DNA of 64,000 nt, taken from the NCBI RefSeq assembly GCF_034350045.1, contig NZ_CP133781.1, forward strand, positions 3,192,001 through 3,256,000, in the 5' to 3' direction. The notes under the pieces were generated by a model, which was not told where the DNA came from, did not search any database, and saw only the letters and a program-made list of their open reading frames with translations. Below, one piece after another: positions 33,632 through 41,443 of this stretch (the stretch's first letter is position 1; the number at the start of each line of letters is the position of its first letter). This DNA is from Pseudomonas sp. CCI4.2 (GTDB lineage: Bacteria > Pseudomonadota > Gammaproteobacteria > Pseudomonadales > Pseudomonadaceae). A program made the position numbers and the translations under genes.

Positions 33632-34537
33632 ATGTCGACATTGTCCCGAATCCCCACTTACGGCATGCAGCAGCGCAGCGACCGTGCGGATTTCTACATC
33701 CGTGACAAATCGGCACGTCCACCGCTGACCACGCCGCACCGGCATGAATATTTTCAGATTCAAATCAACCTTGGTGGCGACACCGTACAGCACATTGGTG
33801 GCGCGATTCGAGCGTTTGCGCGCAATACCCTGGCGTTTATCCTGCCCCATCGCTTGCACGTTATTCCCCATCCCGACGACGGCAATTTTGTCTTGATCAA
33901 CTTCTCTCAGGAATTTTTCCTGCAACATTTGCCGTGCGATCCCATGGACCTTGAGGATGTTTCTTTAGCCCAAGCGCCGGAATTGGCGCCATTCCGCTTT
34001 CAAGAACACCTCGATTTCGTGCTGGACGATGCGAACTTCTCTGAAGTGGAAGGACTGCTGCAAAAAATGCGCGAACTCGACCAGAACCGGCAGTTGGGCA
34101 CCGGTTTGATGCTCAAGGGCTATCTGCTGCAACTGATCGGTAAGGTCTGCAATGTGTATGAGGCTCAATTGTTGGCGTTGTCTGCCAGCAAGGCGGAGAA
34201 AAGAGGCCGTCGCGATGCGCTGAGTCGGGTCTCAAGCTTTATACGCGAGCACATCGCCGACCCTGAAATGACCCTTAAAGACGCAGCGGCTGCAGCCTTT
34301 CTATCGCCCAATTACCTGACCCACCTGTTGCGAAAAGAAACTGGCAGTACGTTTTCCGAACTGGTGCTGGAGCGCCGCATGCGCTTGGCGCGGACCCATT
34401 TGATCAACACCACCAAACCGGTGAGCCACATTGCCGAAGTCTGCGGGTTCGCTGACGAAGCTTACTTTTCCCGACGGTTTCGCAAAGCCAATGGTTTGCC
34501 ACCGGGGCAGTTTCGGCGCCTGCATCGGGAGGGGTGA
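33632..34537 (+). CDS. AraC-family transcriptional regulator
   Basis: A 301-residue AraC/XylS regulator. It has an N-terminal cupin-like sensor region (TPHRHEYFQIQINLGGD at about 34-50, typical for small-molecule-binding AraC proteins) and a C-terminal double helix-turn-helix (about 200-300, TLKDAAAAAFLSPNYLTHLLRKETG and ISHIAEVCGFADEAYFSRRFRKANGLPPGQFR-type segments). It lies 99 bases after the FAH hydrolase and 107 bases before an MFS gene in the same direction, and probably activates one of them. Inducer unknown. Confidence 0.9.
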   Translation: MSTLSRIPTYGMQQRSDRADFYIRDKSARPPLTTPHRHEYFQIQINLGGDTVQHIGGAIRAFARNTLAFILPHRLHVIPHPDDGNFVLINFSQEFFLQHLPCDPMDLEDVSLAQAPELAPFRFQEHLDFVLDDANFSEVEGLLQKMRELDQNRQLGTGLMLKGYLLQLIGKVCNVYEAQLLALSASKAEKRGRRDALSRVSSFIREHIADPEMTLKDAAAAAFLSPNYLTHLLRKETGSTFSELVLERRMRLARTHLINTTKPVSHIAEVCGFADEAYFSRRFRKANGLPPGQFRRLHREG

Positions 34538-34644
34538 CGGCCGCATTGATGCGTCAGACCCTTCAGCTCACCTTGTAAATAGGCCGGACAAACGGCACCC
34601 TCTGGATCCATCAAATTCCAGTATTTCCCGCCGAGAACTGTGCC

Positions 34645-35892
34645 ATGAAACCCAGACTGTTCCACGGATGGTATGTCGTGTTGGCAGCGCACTTGCTGTT
34701 GGCGCTGATTTTTGGCGGAGCCTATTCGTTCGGCGCGTTCTTCTCGCAAATCCAGATCAGTTTTAACGTGGGAAGTTTCTCCGTGGCCTCGGTGTTTTCC
34801 CTGACTGCGTTTATGTATTACGTGGTGGGTGTCTTTTCTGGCTCGTTGGCCGACCGAGTGTCGACACGGCTGGTGGTCAGCGTGGGCGTCGTGTTACTGG
34901 CCCTAGGCTTCTTCGTCAGCAGTCTGGCCGCCGGTTCGCTGCCATTCTTCCTTGTCTCGTTTTGTGTGTTGGTCGGTCTCGGCGTCGGTTTGGTGTATGT
35001 GCCGACGATCACCACCGTGCAGCGCTGGTTCGTGAAGCACCGCAGCAAAGCCTCAGGCCTGGCCTTGGCCGGGACCGGGGTTGGCACCTTTATCGGACCA
35101 ACCGCCGCCGGCTTGCTGATGCAGCATTTTTCCTGGGAAATAACCCTTCGCATCTTCGCCGCCGTCATTCTGGTGATCGGCGTGTTGGCAGCGCTGTGGA
35201 TGAGGAGCAATCCCCAAGAGCTTGGTTTGCTGCCCGATGGCGATCGTCCTTCCACGTCGTCTGGCACCCACGCTCACGGGGTGACGCTACCCGGTATGAG
35301 GCTGGCCGAGGCGGTCAAGACCGGACGCTTTTGGTGGTATTTCGTGGCGATCTTCTTCGGCTCGGTGGGCCTGTTTCTGGCACTGGTGCACATCAATCCC
35401 TACGCCCGACAATTGGGCCTGTCGGCCACCGAAGCTAACCTGTTAATCGGCCTGATCGGTATCGGCAACGTCGGCGGCCGACTGTTTTTGGGCAGCCTGG
35501 GGGATCGAATGGGCCCACGTCGTCTGCTGATTTGCCTCAGCGTTGCGTTGATGCTGCTGAATGGATTTTGGCTCAGCGCCCATGGTTTCTACTCTCTAGC
35601 GCTTTTCGCCGTTTTATTCGGCGTGGCCAATGGCGGCTGTATATCTCTGTACCCGGCAGTCGCCGCCGGTTGGTTTGGCATGGCTAATCTGGGTGCGATC
35701 CTTGGTGCGCTTTACATTGCTGTGGGTGTTGCGGCGTTGGTCGGTGGCAGCCTCGGCGGATTATTGTTCGACCTCTATCAGAGCTACAGCGCATCGATTG
35801 TGCTCAGCGCGGCGTGTGCGCTGTTGTCGGTAGGGTTTATTTTGATTGCCGGACGGCAACCTCAAGTGGCGTTTGCATTGACGCCCGTGTGA
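34645..35892 (+). CDS. MFS transporter (OFA/monocarboxylate-type)
   Basis: A 415-residue major facilitator with about 12 helices, resembling the OFA/MCT-like group that moves oxalate, formate or other monocarboxylates. It begins FHGWYVVLAAHLLLALIFGGAYSFGAFF, has the GSLADRVSTRLV loop, VYVPTITTVQRWFVKHRSKASGLALAG (typical of OFA/MCT proteins) and GRLFLGSLGDRMGPRR in the second half. Two further genes follow closely (21 and 4 bases), making a probable three-gene unit after AraC. The substrate is unknown. Confidence 0.86.
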   Translation: MKPRLFHGWYVVLAAHLLLALIFGGAYSFGAFFSQIQISFNVGSFSVASVFSLTAFMYYVVGVFSGSLADRVSTRLVVSVGVVLLALGFFVSSLAAGSLPFFLVSFCVLVGLGVGLVYVPTITTVQRWFVKHRSKASGLALAGTGVGTFIGPTAAGLLMQHFSWEITLRIFAAVILVIGVLAALWMRSNPQELGLLPDGDRPSTSSGTHAHGVTLPGMRLAEAVKTGRFWWYFVAIFFGSVGLFLALVHINPYARQLGLSATEANLLIGLIGIGNVGGRLFLGSLGDRMGPRRLLICLSVALMLLNGFWLSAHGFYSLALFAVLFGVANGGCISLYPAVAAGWFGMANLGAILGALYIAVGVAALVGGSLGGLLFDLYQSYSASIVLSAACALLSVGFILIAGRQPQVAFALTPV

Positions 35893-35913
35893 GTTAACTC
35901 AGGAGAGACATGG

Positions 35914-36645
35914 ATGGGTAATGAAAAAGTTCGTATTGCGCTGATCGGCGATTACGACGCTAGTGTGACCGCGCATCAGGCGATTCCTTTGGCGCTGAAC
36001 CGGGTGGCTAATGACGAAGGGCTGTCGATTACCTTTGACTGGTTACCCACACCCGAGGCCCATGACAACTTTGCGTTGGCTCGATTTGACGGGCTGTGGT
36101 GCGTTCCGGCCAGTCCTTATCAAGACACCGAGGGCGCGTTAAATGCCATCCGTTTTGCACGCGAGCAGCAGGTGCCGTTTCTCGGCACCTGCGGCGGGTT
36201 CCAGCACGCGGTGATTGAATACGCGCGCAATGTGTTGGGTTGGGCGGACGCGGAACATGCCGAAACCTCGCCCGACGCGCAGCGCGCGGTTATCGCGCCG
36301 TTGAGTTGCGCATTGGTCGAAATGGCAGACGCTATCGAGCTCGTTCCAGGCTCACTGATCGCCAACGCCTATGGCGCGCTGAATACTACCCAAACCTATC
36401 GCTGCCGATTTGGCCTCAACGTCGCGTTTGCGCAGGCGCTGCTGACGGGGCCTTTGACCGGTTCGGGTCATGACCAGACCGGCGACATTCGGGTGGTAGA
36501 ACTGGCAGGTCATCCGTTTTTCGTCGCCACCTTGTTCCAGCCGGAGAGGGCTGCGCTGGTGGGGATTACGCCACCGTTGGTTACGGCGTTTGTTCGCGCG
36601 TGTTGTGTGCGTCGGGCCGGTGTGAAGAGTTCAATCAAGGACTGA
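35914..36645 (+). CDS. Stand-alone CTP-synthase-like glutamine amidotransferase domain protein
   Basis: A 243-residue protein resembling only the C-terminal glutaminase domain of CTP synthase (class I amidotransferase fold), without the synthetase domain. It begins VRIALIGDYDASVTAHQAIPLAL. The nucleophile-elbow cysteine is present in FLGTCGGFQHAVIEYARNVLG. The expected catalytic His-Pro-Glu near the end is changed: HPFFVATLFQPE has Gln where CTP synthase has His (FHPE). Such CTP synthase C-terminal-related proteins (some carry selenocysteine in place of the cysteine) have no settled function. It sits between an MFS carrier and an ABM-domain protein in one transcript. Ordinary glutaminase activity is doubtful because of the missing histidine. 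Confidence 0.8.
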   Translation: MGNEKVRIALIGDYDASVTAHQAIPLALNRVANDEGLSITFDWLPTPEAHDNFALARFDGLWCVPASPYQDTEGALNAIRFAREQQVPFLGTCGGFQHAVIEYARNVLGWADAEHAETSPDAQRAVIAPLSCALVEMADAIELVPGSLIANAYGALNTTQTYRCRFGLNVAFAQALLTGPLTGSGHDQTGDIRVVELAGHPFFVATLFQPERAALVGITPPLVTAFVRACCVRRAGVKSSIKD

Positions 36646-36649
36646 GACG

Positions 36650-36982
36650 ATGATTGCCAAAACCCCCGAAGCACCTTATTACGCGGCAGTTTTCACGTCG
36701 CTGCGCACAGCCAATGACTACCACGGCTACGCCGAGGCGGCCGACCGAATGGTTGAACTGGCCAGCCAGCAGCCCGGTTTTCTTGGCGTTGAGTCGGCCC
36801 GTGGCGAGGATGGGCTGGGGATCACCGTGTCGTATTGGTCGAGCGAAGAAGCCATCCTTTCCTGGAAGCATCACCCCGAACACGCCGCCATCAGAGAACA
36901 AGGCCGCGCCACTTGGTACCAAGCCTGCACCTCCCGAGTCAGCAAGGTTGAACGGGCGTATTCGTTTGGATCAATGGGGTGA
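36650..36982 (+). CDS. Antibiotic biosynthesis monooxygenase (ABM)-domain protein
   Basis: A 110-residue dimeric ferredoxin-like ABM-domain protein. Features are YYAAVFTSLRTANDYHGYAEAADRMVELASQQPGFLGVES, then GLGITVSYWSSEEAILSWKHHPEH, as in the YgiN/ABM group of small cofactor-free monooxygenases or heme-related proteins. It starts 4 bases after the previous stop, with AAGGACTGAGACG upstream, so it is almost surely co-transcribed with the amidotransferase-like gene. No specific reaction can be assigned. The pairing of these two families recurs in my experience of pseudomonads, but the role is unknown. Confidence 0.85.
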   Translation: MIAKTPEAPYYAAVFTSLRTANDYHGYAEAADRMVELASQQPGFLGVESARGEDGLGITVSYWSSEEAILSWKHHPEHAAIREQGRATWYQACTSRVSKVERAYSFGSMG

Positions 36983-37002
36983 AGGAGCCACCTTCCAAAT
37001 TT

Positions 37003-37113
37003 CTGTGGGAGCAGGCTTGCCTGCGAAGAGGCCGGAAATCGCGCCGCTGATGTTGACCTGAAACCTGGGTCGCCTGCATTGACGCTTTCGTTGGCAAGCC
37101 AACTCCCACGGGG
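37003..37113. repeat. REP doublet, family 1, unit 1
   Basis: Left arm CTGTGGGAGCAGGCTTGCC and right arm GGCAAGCCAACTCCCAC with a middle AAACCTGGGTCGCCTGCATT. The next element at 37160 repeats the same order, so this is a tandem pair. Confidence 0.8.
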
Positions 37114-37159
37114 TGATTTGGGTCCGCACGAACTCAGCGATGGCATAGCAGAACCGAAT

Positions 37160-37270
37160 CTGTGGGAGCAGGCTTGCCTGCGAAGAGGCCAGCAATCGCG
37201 CCGCTGATGTTGACCTGAAACCTGGGTCGCCTGCATTGACGTTTTCGTTGGCAAGAATCTCCCACAGGGG
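37160..37270. repeat. REP doublet, family 1, unit 2
   Basis: This is a near-identical second copy of the element at 37003. The right arm is altered (GGCAAGAATCTCCCACAGGGG), losing the palindromic AGCCAACT. It abuts the end of the efflux gene on the minus strand and may stabilise its mRNA. Confidence 0.8.
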
Positions 37271-37272
37271 AC

Positions 37273-38814
37273 TTACCGTTGAGCCACCGGCGCATGGCTG
37301 TGGTGTACGTTTGGCGCGGTGTCGGCGGTGCGTACCAGTAGCCAGGTGGCCAGCGCCGAGATGATTGCCAGGCTTGCCGCAACAAACAGAATCGCTTGAT
37401 AGCCCGCGCCGAAGCTGCTCGTGGCCAATGAATTCAGGCCCATTGCGCCGCCGCTCAAATCCCCGGCAGCGATGCTGCGGGTCAGGGCGAAGGTGTCGGC
37501 GGCCGTTGCGTTGGGCAGTCCGCTGATGACTGAAGCGGCGACGCGATGGAACAGAATCGCACCCAGCGCAGCAAAACCAATCACGATGCCGCTGAAGCGC
37601 ACGGTTCCCGAGATGCCGGAGGCCATGCCGGCACGTTCAGGCGCGATGGTCGACATCGCAACCTTCGCCGTTTCACCATTCAAAATCCCTGCACCGGTCC
37701 CGGCCAGCAACAGCCCGCCGAGCATCGAAAGGTAGTCGAAACGCGGGATTTCCAGCCCAAGCCAGAACAGCCCGGCGCCGACCGTCGCCAGTCCCAAGGT
37801 CAGCAGCGTGCGCCCGCTAAAACGATGCGTCAGGTACGCTGCGGTCACGCGCGGCACGATGAACAGCGGCACGGCAATCGGCAGCATCAACAGACCGGCA
37901 GTTTGTGGGCTGTAGCCGAGACCGCTTTGAAAATAGATCGGCAGGTAGGTCAGCATGGTCAGCAGCGAGGCCGCGTAAGCCAGGCCCGCGATAATGGCAC
38001 CGACGTAGGTGTGCCGACGGAAAACTGCCAAGTCCATCATTGGGCGTTCTTGTCGAGTTTCGACCAGTAAAAACAAGGCGAACAGCAGGGCCGCGCTGGC
38101 CAGTTCGAGCAGCACTCGCAGACTGCCCCAGCCTTCATGGTTGCCGGAGATCAACGCCAGGGTGATCAAGAACAGGCTGCTGCTGAAGGTCACCACACCC
38201 AGGTAGTCAATTGTGTTGGCCTGGGGATCACGGGATTCTTTCAACGTGCGCATCACCAGTACAATCATTGCAATCCCGACCGGCACGTTGATGTAAAACG
38301 CCCATACCCAGCCAAAATGCTCGGTGATATAACCACCGACCACGGGGCCCAAGGAAATCGCGATACCGATTACCGAACCCCAAAACGCAAAGGCCTTGGC
38401 CCGGTCAGCGCCGCGAAACGAATGTGACAGCGTCGCCAGTGCCGCGCTCAGCAATAGCGCAGCGCCCACCCCTTGCAAGGCGCGGGCGGCGTTAAGTGCG
38501 GTGACATTGGGCGCTGCGCCGCAAATAAACGAGGCCAAGGTAAAAATCGCCAGACCGACAATCAAAATACGCTTACGGCCATAACGATCTGCCAAAGCGC
38601 CGGCCGGCATAACCAGCGAAGCAAAGGTCAGGGTATAAGCGCTGATCACCCATTCGATGTCGGCGAAATCGGCGTTGAACGAATGGGCGATGGACGACAG
38701 CGACACCGCGACTATATTGGAATCCAGATTGATCATGAACGACGGAATAGAGACGCACAGCAAGATGAGGAATCGTTGCAAGCCATCGATGGGGCTATGG
38801 GTTTCGGTGCTCAT
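37273..38814 (-). CDS. DHA2-family MFS multidrug efflux transporter
   Basis: A 513-residue drug:H+ antiporter of the 14-helix DHA2 (EmrB/QacA) type. It has LDSNIVAVSLSSIAHSF (helix 1 motif), ISAYTLTFASLVMPAGALADRYGRKRIL (motif A) and RALQGVGAALLLSAALATLS. It exports drugs or toxic metabolites across the inner membrane. It is divergent from a MarR-family regulator (174 bases between starts), the usual repressor-pump pair. No periplasmic adaptor gene is adjacent, so it may act alone. The compound exported is unknown. A REP pair lies at its 3' end. Confidence 0.9.
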   Translation of the reverse strand: MSTETHSPIDGLQRFLILLCVSIPSFMINLDSNIVAVSLSSIAHSFNADFADIEWVISAYTLTFASLVMPAGALADRYGRKRILIVGLAIFTLASFICGAAPNVTALNAARALQGVGAALLLSAALATLSHSFRGADRAKAFAFWGSVIGIAISLGPVVGGYITEHFGWVWAFYINVPVGIAMIVLVMRTLKESRDPQANTIDYLGVVTFSSSLFLITLALISGNHEGWGSLRVLLELASAALLFALFLLVETRQERPMMDLAVFRRHTYVGAIIAGLAYAASLLTMLTYLPIYFQSGLGYSPQTAGLLMLPIAVPLFIVPRVTAAYLTHRFSGRTLLTLGLATVGAGLFWLGLEIPRFDYLSMLGGLLLAGTGAGILNGETAKVAMSTIAPERAGMASGISGTVRFSGIVIGFAALGAILFHRVAASVISGLPNATAADTFALTRSIAAGDLSGGAMGLNSLATSSFGAGYQAILFVAASLAIISALATWLLVRTADTAPNVHHSHAPVAQR

Positions 38815-38881
38815 GCGTGACGGTCTCGGGTCGGTGGATGAGCGCTCGAACGGCGATTCGTCTGTGCAACGAAGCGGATGA

Positions 38882-38920
38882 GGGTATATGCTCCTAATTC
38901 ATAATTTGCGGGTATATACC
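38882..38920. promoter_or_regulatory. Candidate MarR operator in the divergent promoter region
   Basis: GGTATATACC at 38911-38920 is a perfect 10-base palindrome, and a related GGGTATATG half lies at 38882. Both are in an AT-rich stretch between the divergent efflux and MarR starts, where a MarR dimer would be expected to bind. This is inferred from symmetry and position only. Confidence 0.4.
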
Positions 38921-38987
38921 TGTAATCGTCAAGTCTTTCTTTAGATCCAATGGCCACAGGGTCCAGACACACAGGAATAAGAAGTCT

Positions 38988-39488
38988 ATGAACAGCACGT
39001 CCAGCAACGTCCGGGCACCGATTCAACTCAGCGGTGGCTTCGTGGTGCCCGAACAGGTCCTTTGCCATGCCACCAGTTTGCGCAAGGCAACCCGGCGCAT
39101 TTCGCAGATGTATGACGTGGTATTGGCCCCGTGCGGATTGCGCTCAACCCAACGCTCGATCCTGATGCAGATCGCCCGCAGCCAAGTGCCGTCCATGAGC
39201 GAGTTGGCAGCGGCGCTGGTGCTTGATCGTTCCGCGCTGGCGCACAACCTGAAACCGTTGGAGCGCGATGGGTTTGTGTCGGTGGAAATCGATCCGAATG
39301 ACCGCCGTAGCCGCTTGGTCAAACTGACCTCGGTGGGGGAGGCCAAATTGATTGAATCCCAAGCGTTGTGGCTGCAAGCGCAAGCCTGTTTCGAATCAGT
39401 TCTGGGTGCTGAAAAGGCCAGCGACCTGCGTGCCTCGTTGGCGTCCATCGCGTCGGGCGATTACCTGCAAGAGCTGGCCGCAGACTGA
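38988..39488 (+). CDS. MarR-family transcriptional regulator
   Basis: A 166-residue MarR-type winged-helix regulator. The core is the DNA-binding region SQVPSMSELAAALVLDRSALAHNLKPLERDGFVSVEIDPNDRRSRLVKLTSVG (about 62-115), including the DRRSR wing. These usually repress a divergent efflux gene until a phenolic ligand binds. Here the divergent gene is a DHA2 pump. The N-terminus (about 1-25) is longer than average. It is convergent with, and 6 bases from, the end of an EamA exporter gene. Confidence 0.9.
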   Translation: MNSTSSNVRAPIQLSGGFVVPEQVLCHATSLRKATRRISQMYDVVLAPCGLRSTQRSILMQIARSQVPSMSELAAALVLDRSALAHNLKPLERDGFVSVEIDPNDRRSRLVKLTSVGEAKLIESQALWLQAQACFESVLGAEKASDLRASLASIASGDYLQELAAD

Positions 39489-39494
39489 GTTGGA

Positions 39495-40430
39495 TCAGTG
39501 GGCTTCGCGTACCTGGGAGGGTGCAATGATCAATGCCGCCTGGCGTACGGCTTGGGCGCGGCCGGTCTGGACGATGTACACCCCAGCAAGAATCGCGGCG
39601 ACCGCCAGCAAGTCCATCAGATGAACTGGCTCCTGGACCACGAAGAAACCAATCAACAGCGCAACCACCGGCGGGATATAGGTGACGGACGCTGCCGCCA
39701 ACGCGCCCAAACGCTGGACGATGAAGTAATAGAGAATGTAGGCGACGCCAGTACCCAACAGACCCAGCCCCAGGGACACACCGAGAAACGCACGCTGGTC
39801 GACGAGCAGGTGATCGACGCCGTGCAGGTCGGTGACGGCGGCGATCACCATCAGCGCAAGGCCGATTTGATAGGTCGACAACGCCACCGCCGAGATCCCC
39901 AGCCCGGACACAAACCGTTTGGCGTAGACGAACGAGCAACCGAGGCTGAGCGAACCCGCCACCATGTACAGAACACCCTCAAGCGAAATGCCACCGGTGC
40001 CGGTTGCCCACGGCCGGGCAATCAGCAGTACACCGACAAACCCCAACGCGACGCCCATGCCGACGCGACGGGTCAGCGGTTCCTGGCGTAGAAACAAAAA
40101 TGCGCAGGCGAAGGTAAACAGTGGAATCGCACCGCTCAACATCCCGGCCACGCTGGACAGCAGCATCGAGGTGCCCTTGGCGAAGGCGTAGTAATAAAGG
40201 TCAGTGGCCAGCAGCGCCATCACTAAAAAGTGATGGGCATGCCGTAAGTGGCTCCAACGCAACGCGCGGGTCGCCAAGGCAAAGATCAGGATGGGCAAGA
40301 AGCCAAACAGAACCCGCAGCAGCACGATTTGCGAGGGTGTGATCAGGGCCGCGGCCCATTTCATGTAGATAAAATTGGTGCCCCAGATCACGCCAAGTAA
40401 GGCAAAGGCTATGTAGGCGATATTTTTCAT
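39495..40430 (-). CDS. EamA/DMT-family metabolite exporter
   Basis: A 311-residue drug/metabolite transporter with two EamA repeats and about ten helices: IAYIAFALLGVIWGTNFIYMKWAA at the start, the first repeat to about 140, and GTGVAYILYYFIVQRLGALAAASVTYIPPVVALLIGFFVV in the second repeat. Members export amino acids or other small metabolites. It is divergent from a LysR (GcvA-like) regulator with 103 bases between the starts, which may control it. Substrate unknown. Confidence 0.88.
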   Translation of the reverse strand: MKNIAYIAFALLGVIWGTNFIYMKWAAALITPSQIVLLRVLFGFLPILIFALATRALRWSHLRHAHHFLVMALLATDLYYYAFAKGTSMLLSSVAGMLSGAIPLFTFACAFLFLRQEPLTRRVGMGVALGFVGVLLIARPWATGTGGISLEGVLYMVAGSLSLGCSFVYAKRFVSGLGISAVALSTYQIGLALMVIAAVTDLHGVDHLLVDQRAFLGVSLGLGLLGTGVAYILYYFIVQRLGALAAASVTYIPPVVALLIGFFVVQEPVHLMDLLAVAAILAGVYIVQTGRAQAVRQAALIIAPSQVREAH

Positions 40431-40533
40431 GGGGGGTACCTGTGAGGTGGGGCGGTGAAAAACCGATTGTGCTCCGTCCGTTGGATCGGCTACAAATCAT
40501 CATCTGTGCTGAATGGAATAGAAAATCTTCACC

Positions 40534-41427
40534 ATGAAAAATTCACCGCCCTTAAAATCGCTGGTTTACTTCGAATCTGCCATGCGGCTCAATAGTTTTT
40601 CTCTGGCTGCCGCTGAGCTGTTTGTCACCCCGGGCGCAGTCGGTCAGCAGATTCGCAGCCTTGAACAGTGGCTCGGTGTCGCGCTATTTACTCGGCACAT
40701 TCGCCAAGTCAGGCCAACCGAAGATGGCTTGGCCTATTGGGCTCGGATTCAACCGGCGTTGGCGCAAATCAACGAGGCCAGCCACACGTTACGCGACCGC
40801 CAAAGCAGCAGCGTATGGCTGACGATGCCGCCAGGCCTGGCGGCCAAATGGTTTGCGCGGCGCATGTCTGGTTTCCTTCGGCAGCACCCGGCGATTGCCC
40901 TGCACCTCAGTTCCTCGGTGGCATTGGTGGATTTCGCCAACGAGCGGGTGGACTTGGCGATCAGACATTTCGACGGGCACGCTCCCGAACTCGAAACGCA
41001 TTTGCTCTATCAGGACCAGGCGCGGCTGTATTGCAGCCCGAGTTACGCCGCCCGTTTTGGACTGAAAACGCCTGAAGATTTGCGCCAGACGACGTTGTTG
41101 CACAGCACCCTGCACCCGCATTGGAACGATTGGCTGACGCGCTTCACGGCGATACCGACGGGGCAGGTGGTGCAAATGGCGGGGATTCATTTTGATCAGT
41201 CGCTGATGGCCATCGAGGCCGCCCGGCATGATCAAGGCGTGGTATTGACCAGCCCGATGTTGACCGAGGAGGAGGTGAGCAGTGGCGCCTTGATTGAACC
41301 CTTCAGCCAGCGATTGCCGCTGGCTAAAGGTTTCTATGTGGTTCAACCACGGCTGTCGACCTCGCGACCGGCAGTGGAGGCGCTCAAGGAATGGCTGATT
41401 GCCGAAGCGTCGACGCCACCCCCATAG
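40534..41427 (+). CDS. LysR-family regulator, GcvA-like
   Basis: A 297-residue LysR-type regulator of the GcvA/AmpR-like branch: LKSLVYFESAMRLNSFSLAAAELFVTPGAVGQQIRSLEQWLGVALFTR is the helix-turn-helix region with the branch-typical PGAVGQQIR. The effector domain follows (about 90-290). It is divergent from the EamA exporter and convergent with the fatty-acid transporter gene (16 bases apart). It likely regulates the exporter. Ligand unknown. Confidence 0.88.
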   Translation: MKNSPPLKSLVYFESAMRLNSFSLAAAELFVTPGAVGQQIRSLEQWLGVALFTRHIRQVRPTEDGLAYWARIQPALAQINEASHTLRDRQSSSVWLTMPPGLAAKWFARRMSGFLRQHPAIALHLSSSVALVDFANERVDLAIRHFDGHAPELETHLLYQDQARLYCSPSYAARFGLKTPEDLRQTTLLHSTLHPHWNDWLTRFTAIPTGQVVQMAGIHFDQSLMAIEAARHDQGVVLTSPMLTEEEVSSGALIEPFSQRLPLAKGFYVVQPRLSTSRPAVEALKEWLIAEASTPPP

Positions 41428-41443
41428 CGTGGTTCAGAAATGC

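Noticed and set aside
39495..40091. Plus-strand frames across the EamA exporter
   Set aside because: They oppose a gene with ten clear membrane helices and family motifs, and their translations are Arg/Gln-rich shadow sequence.
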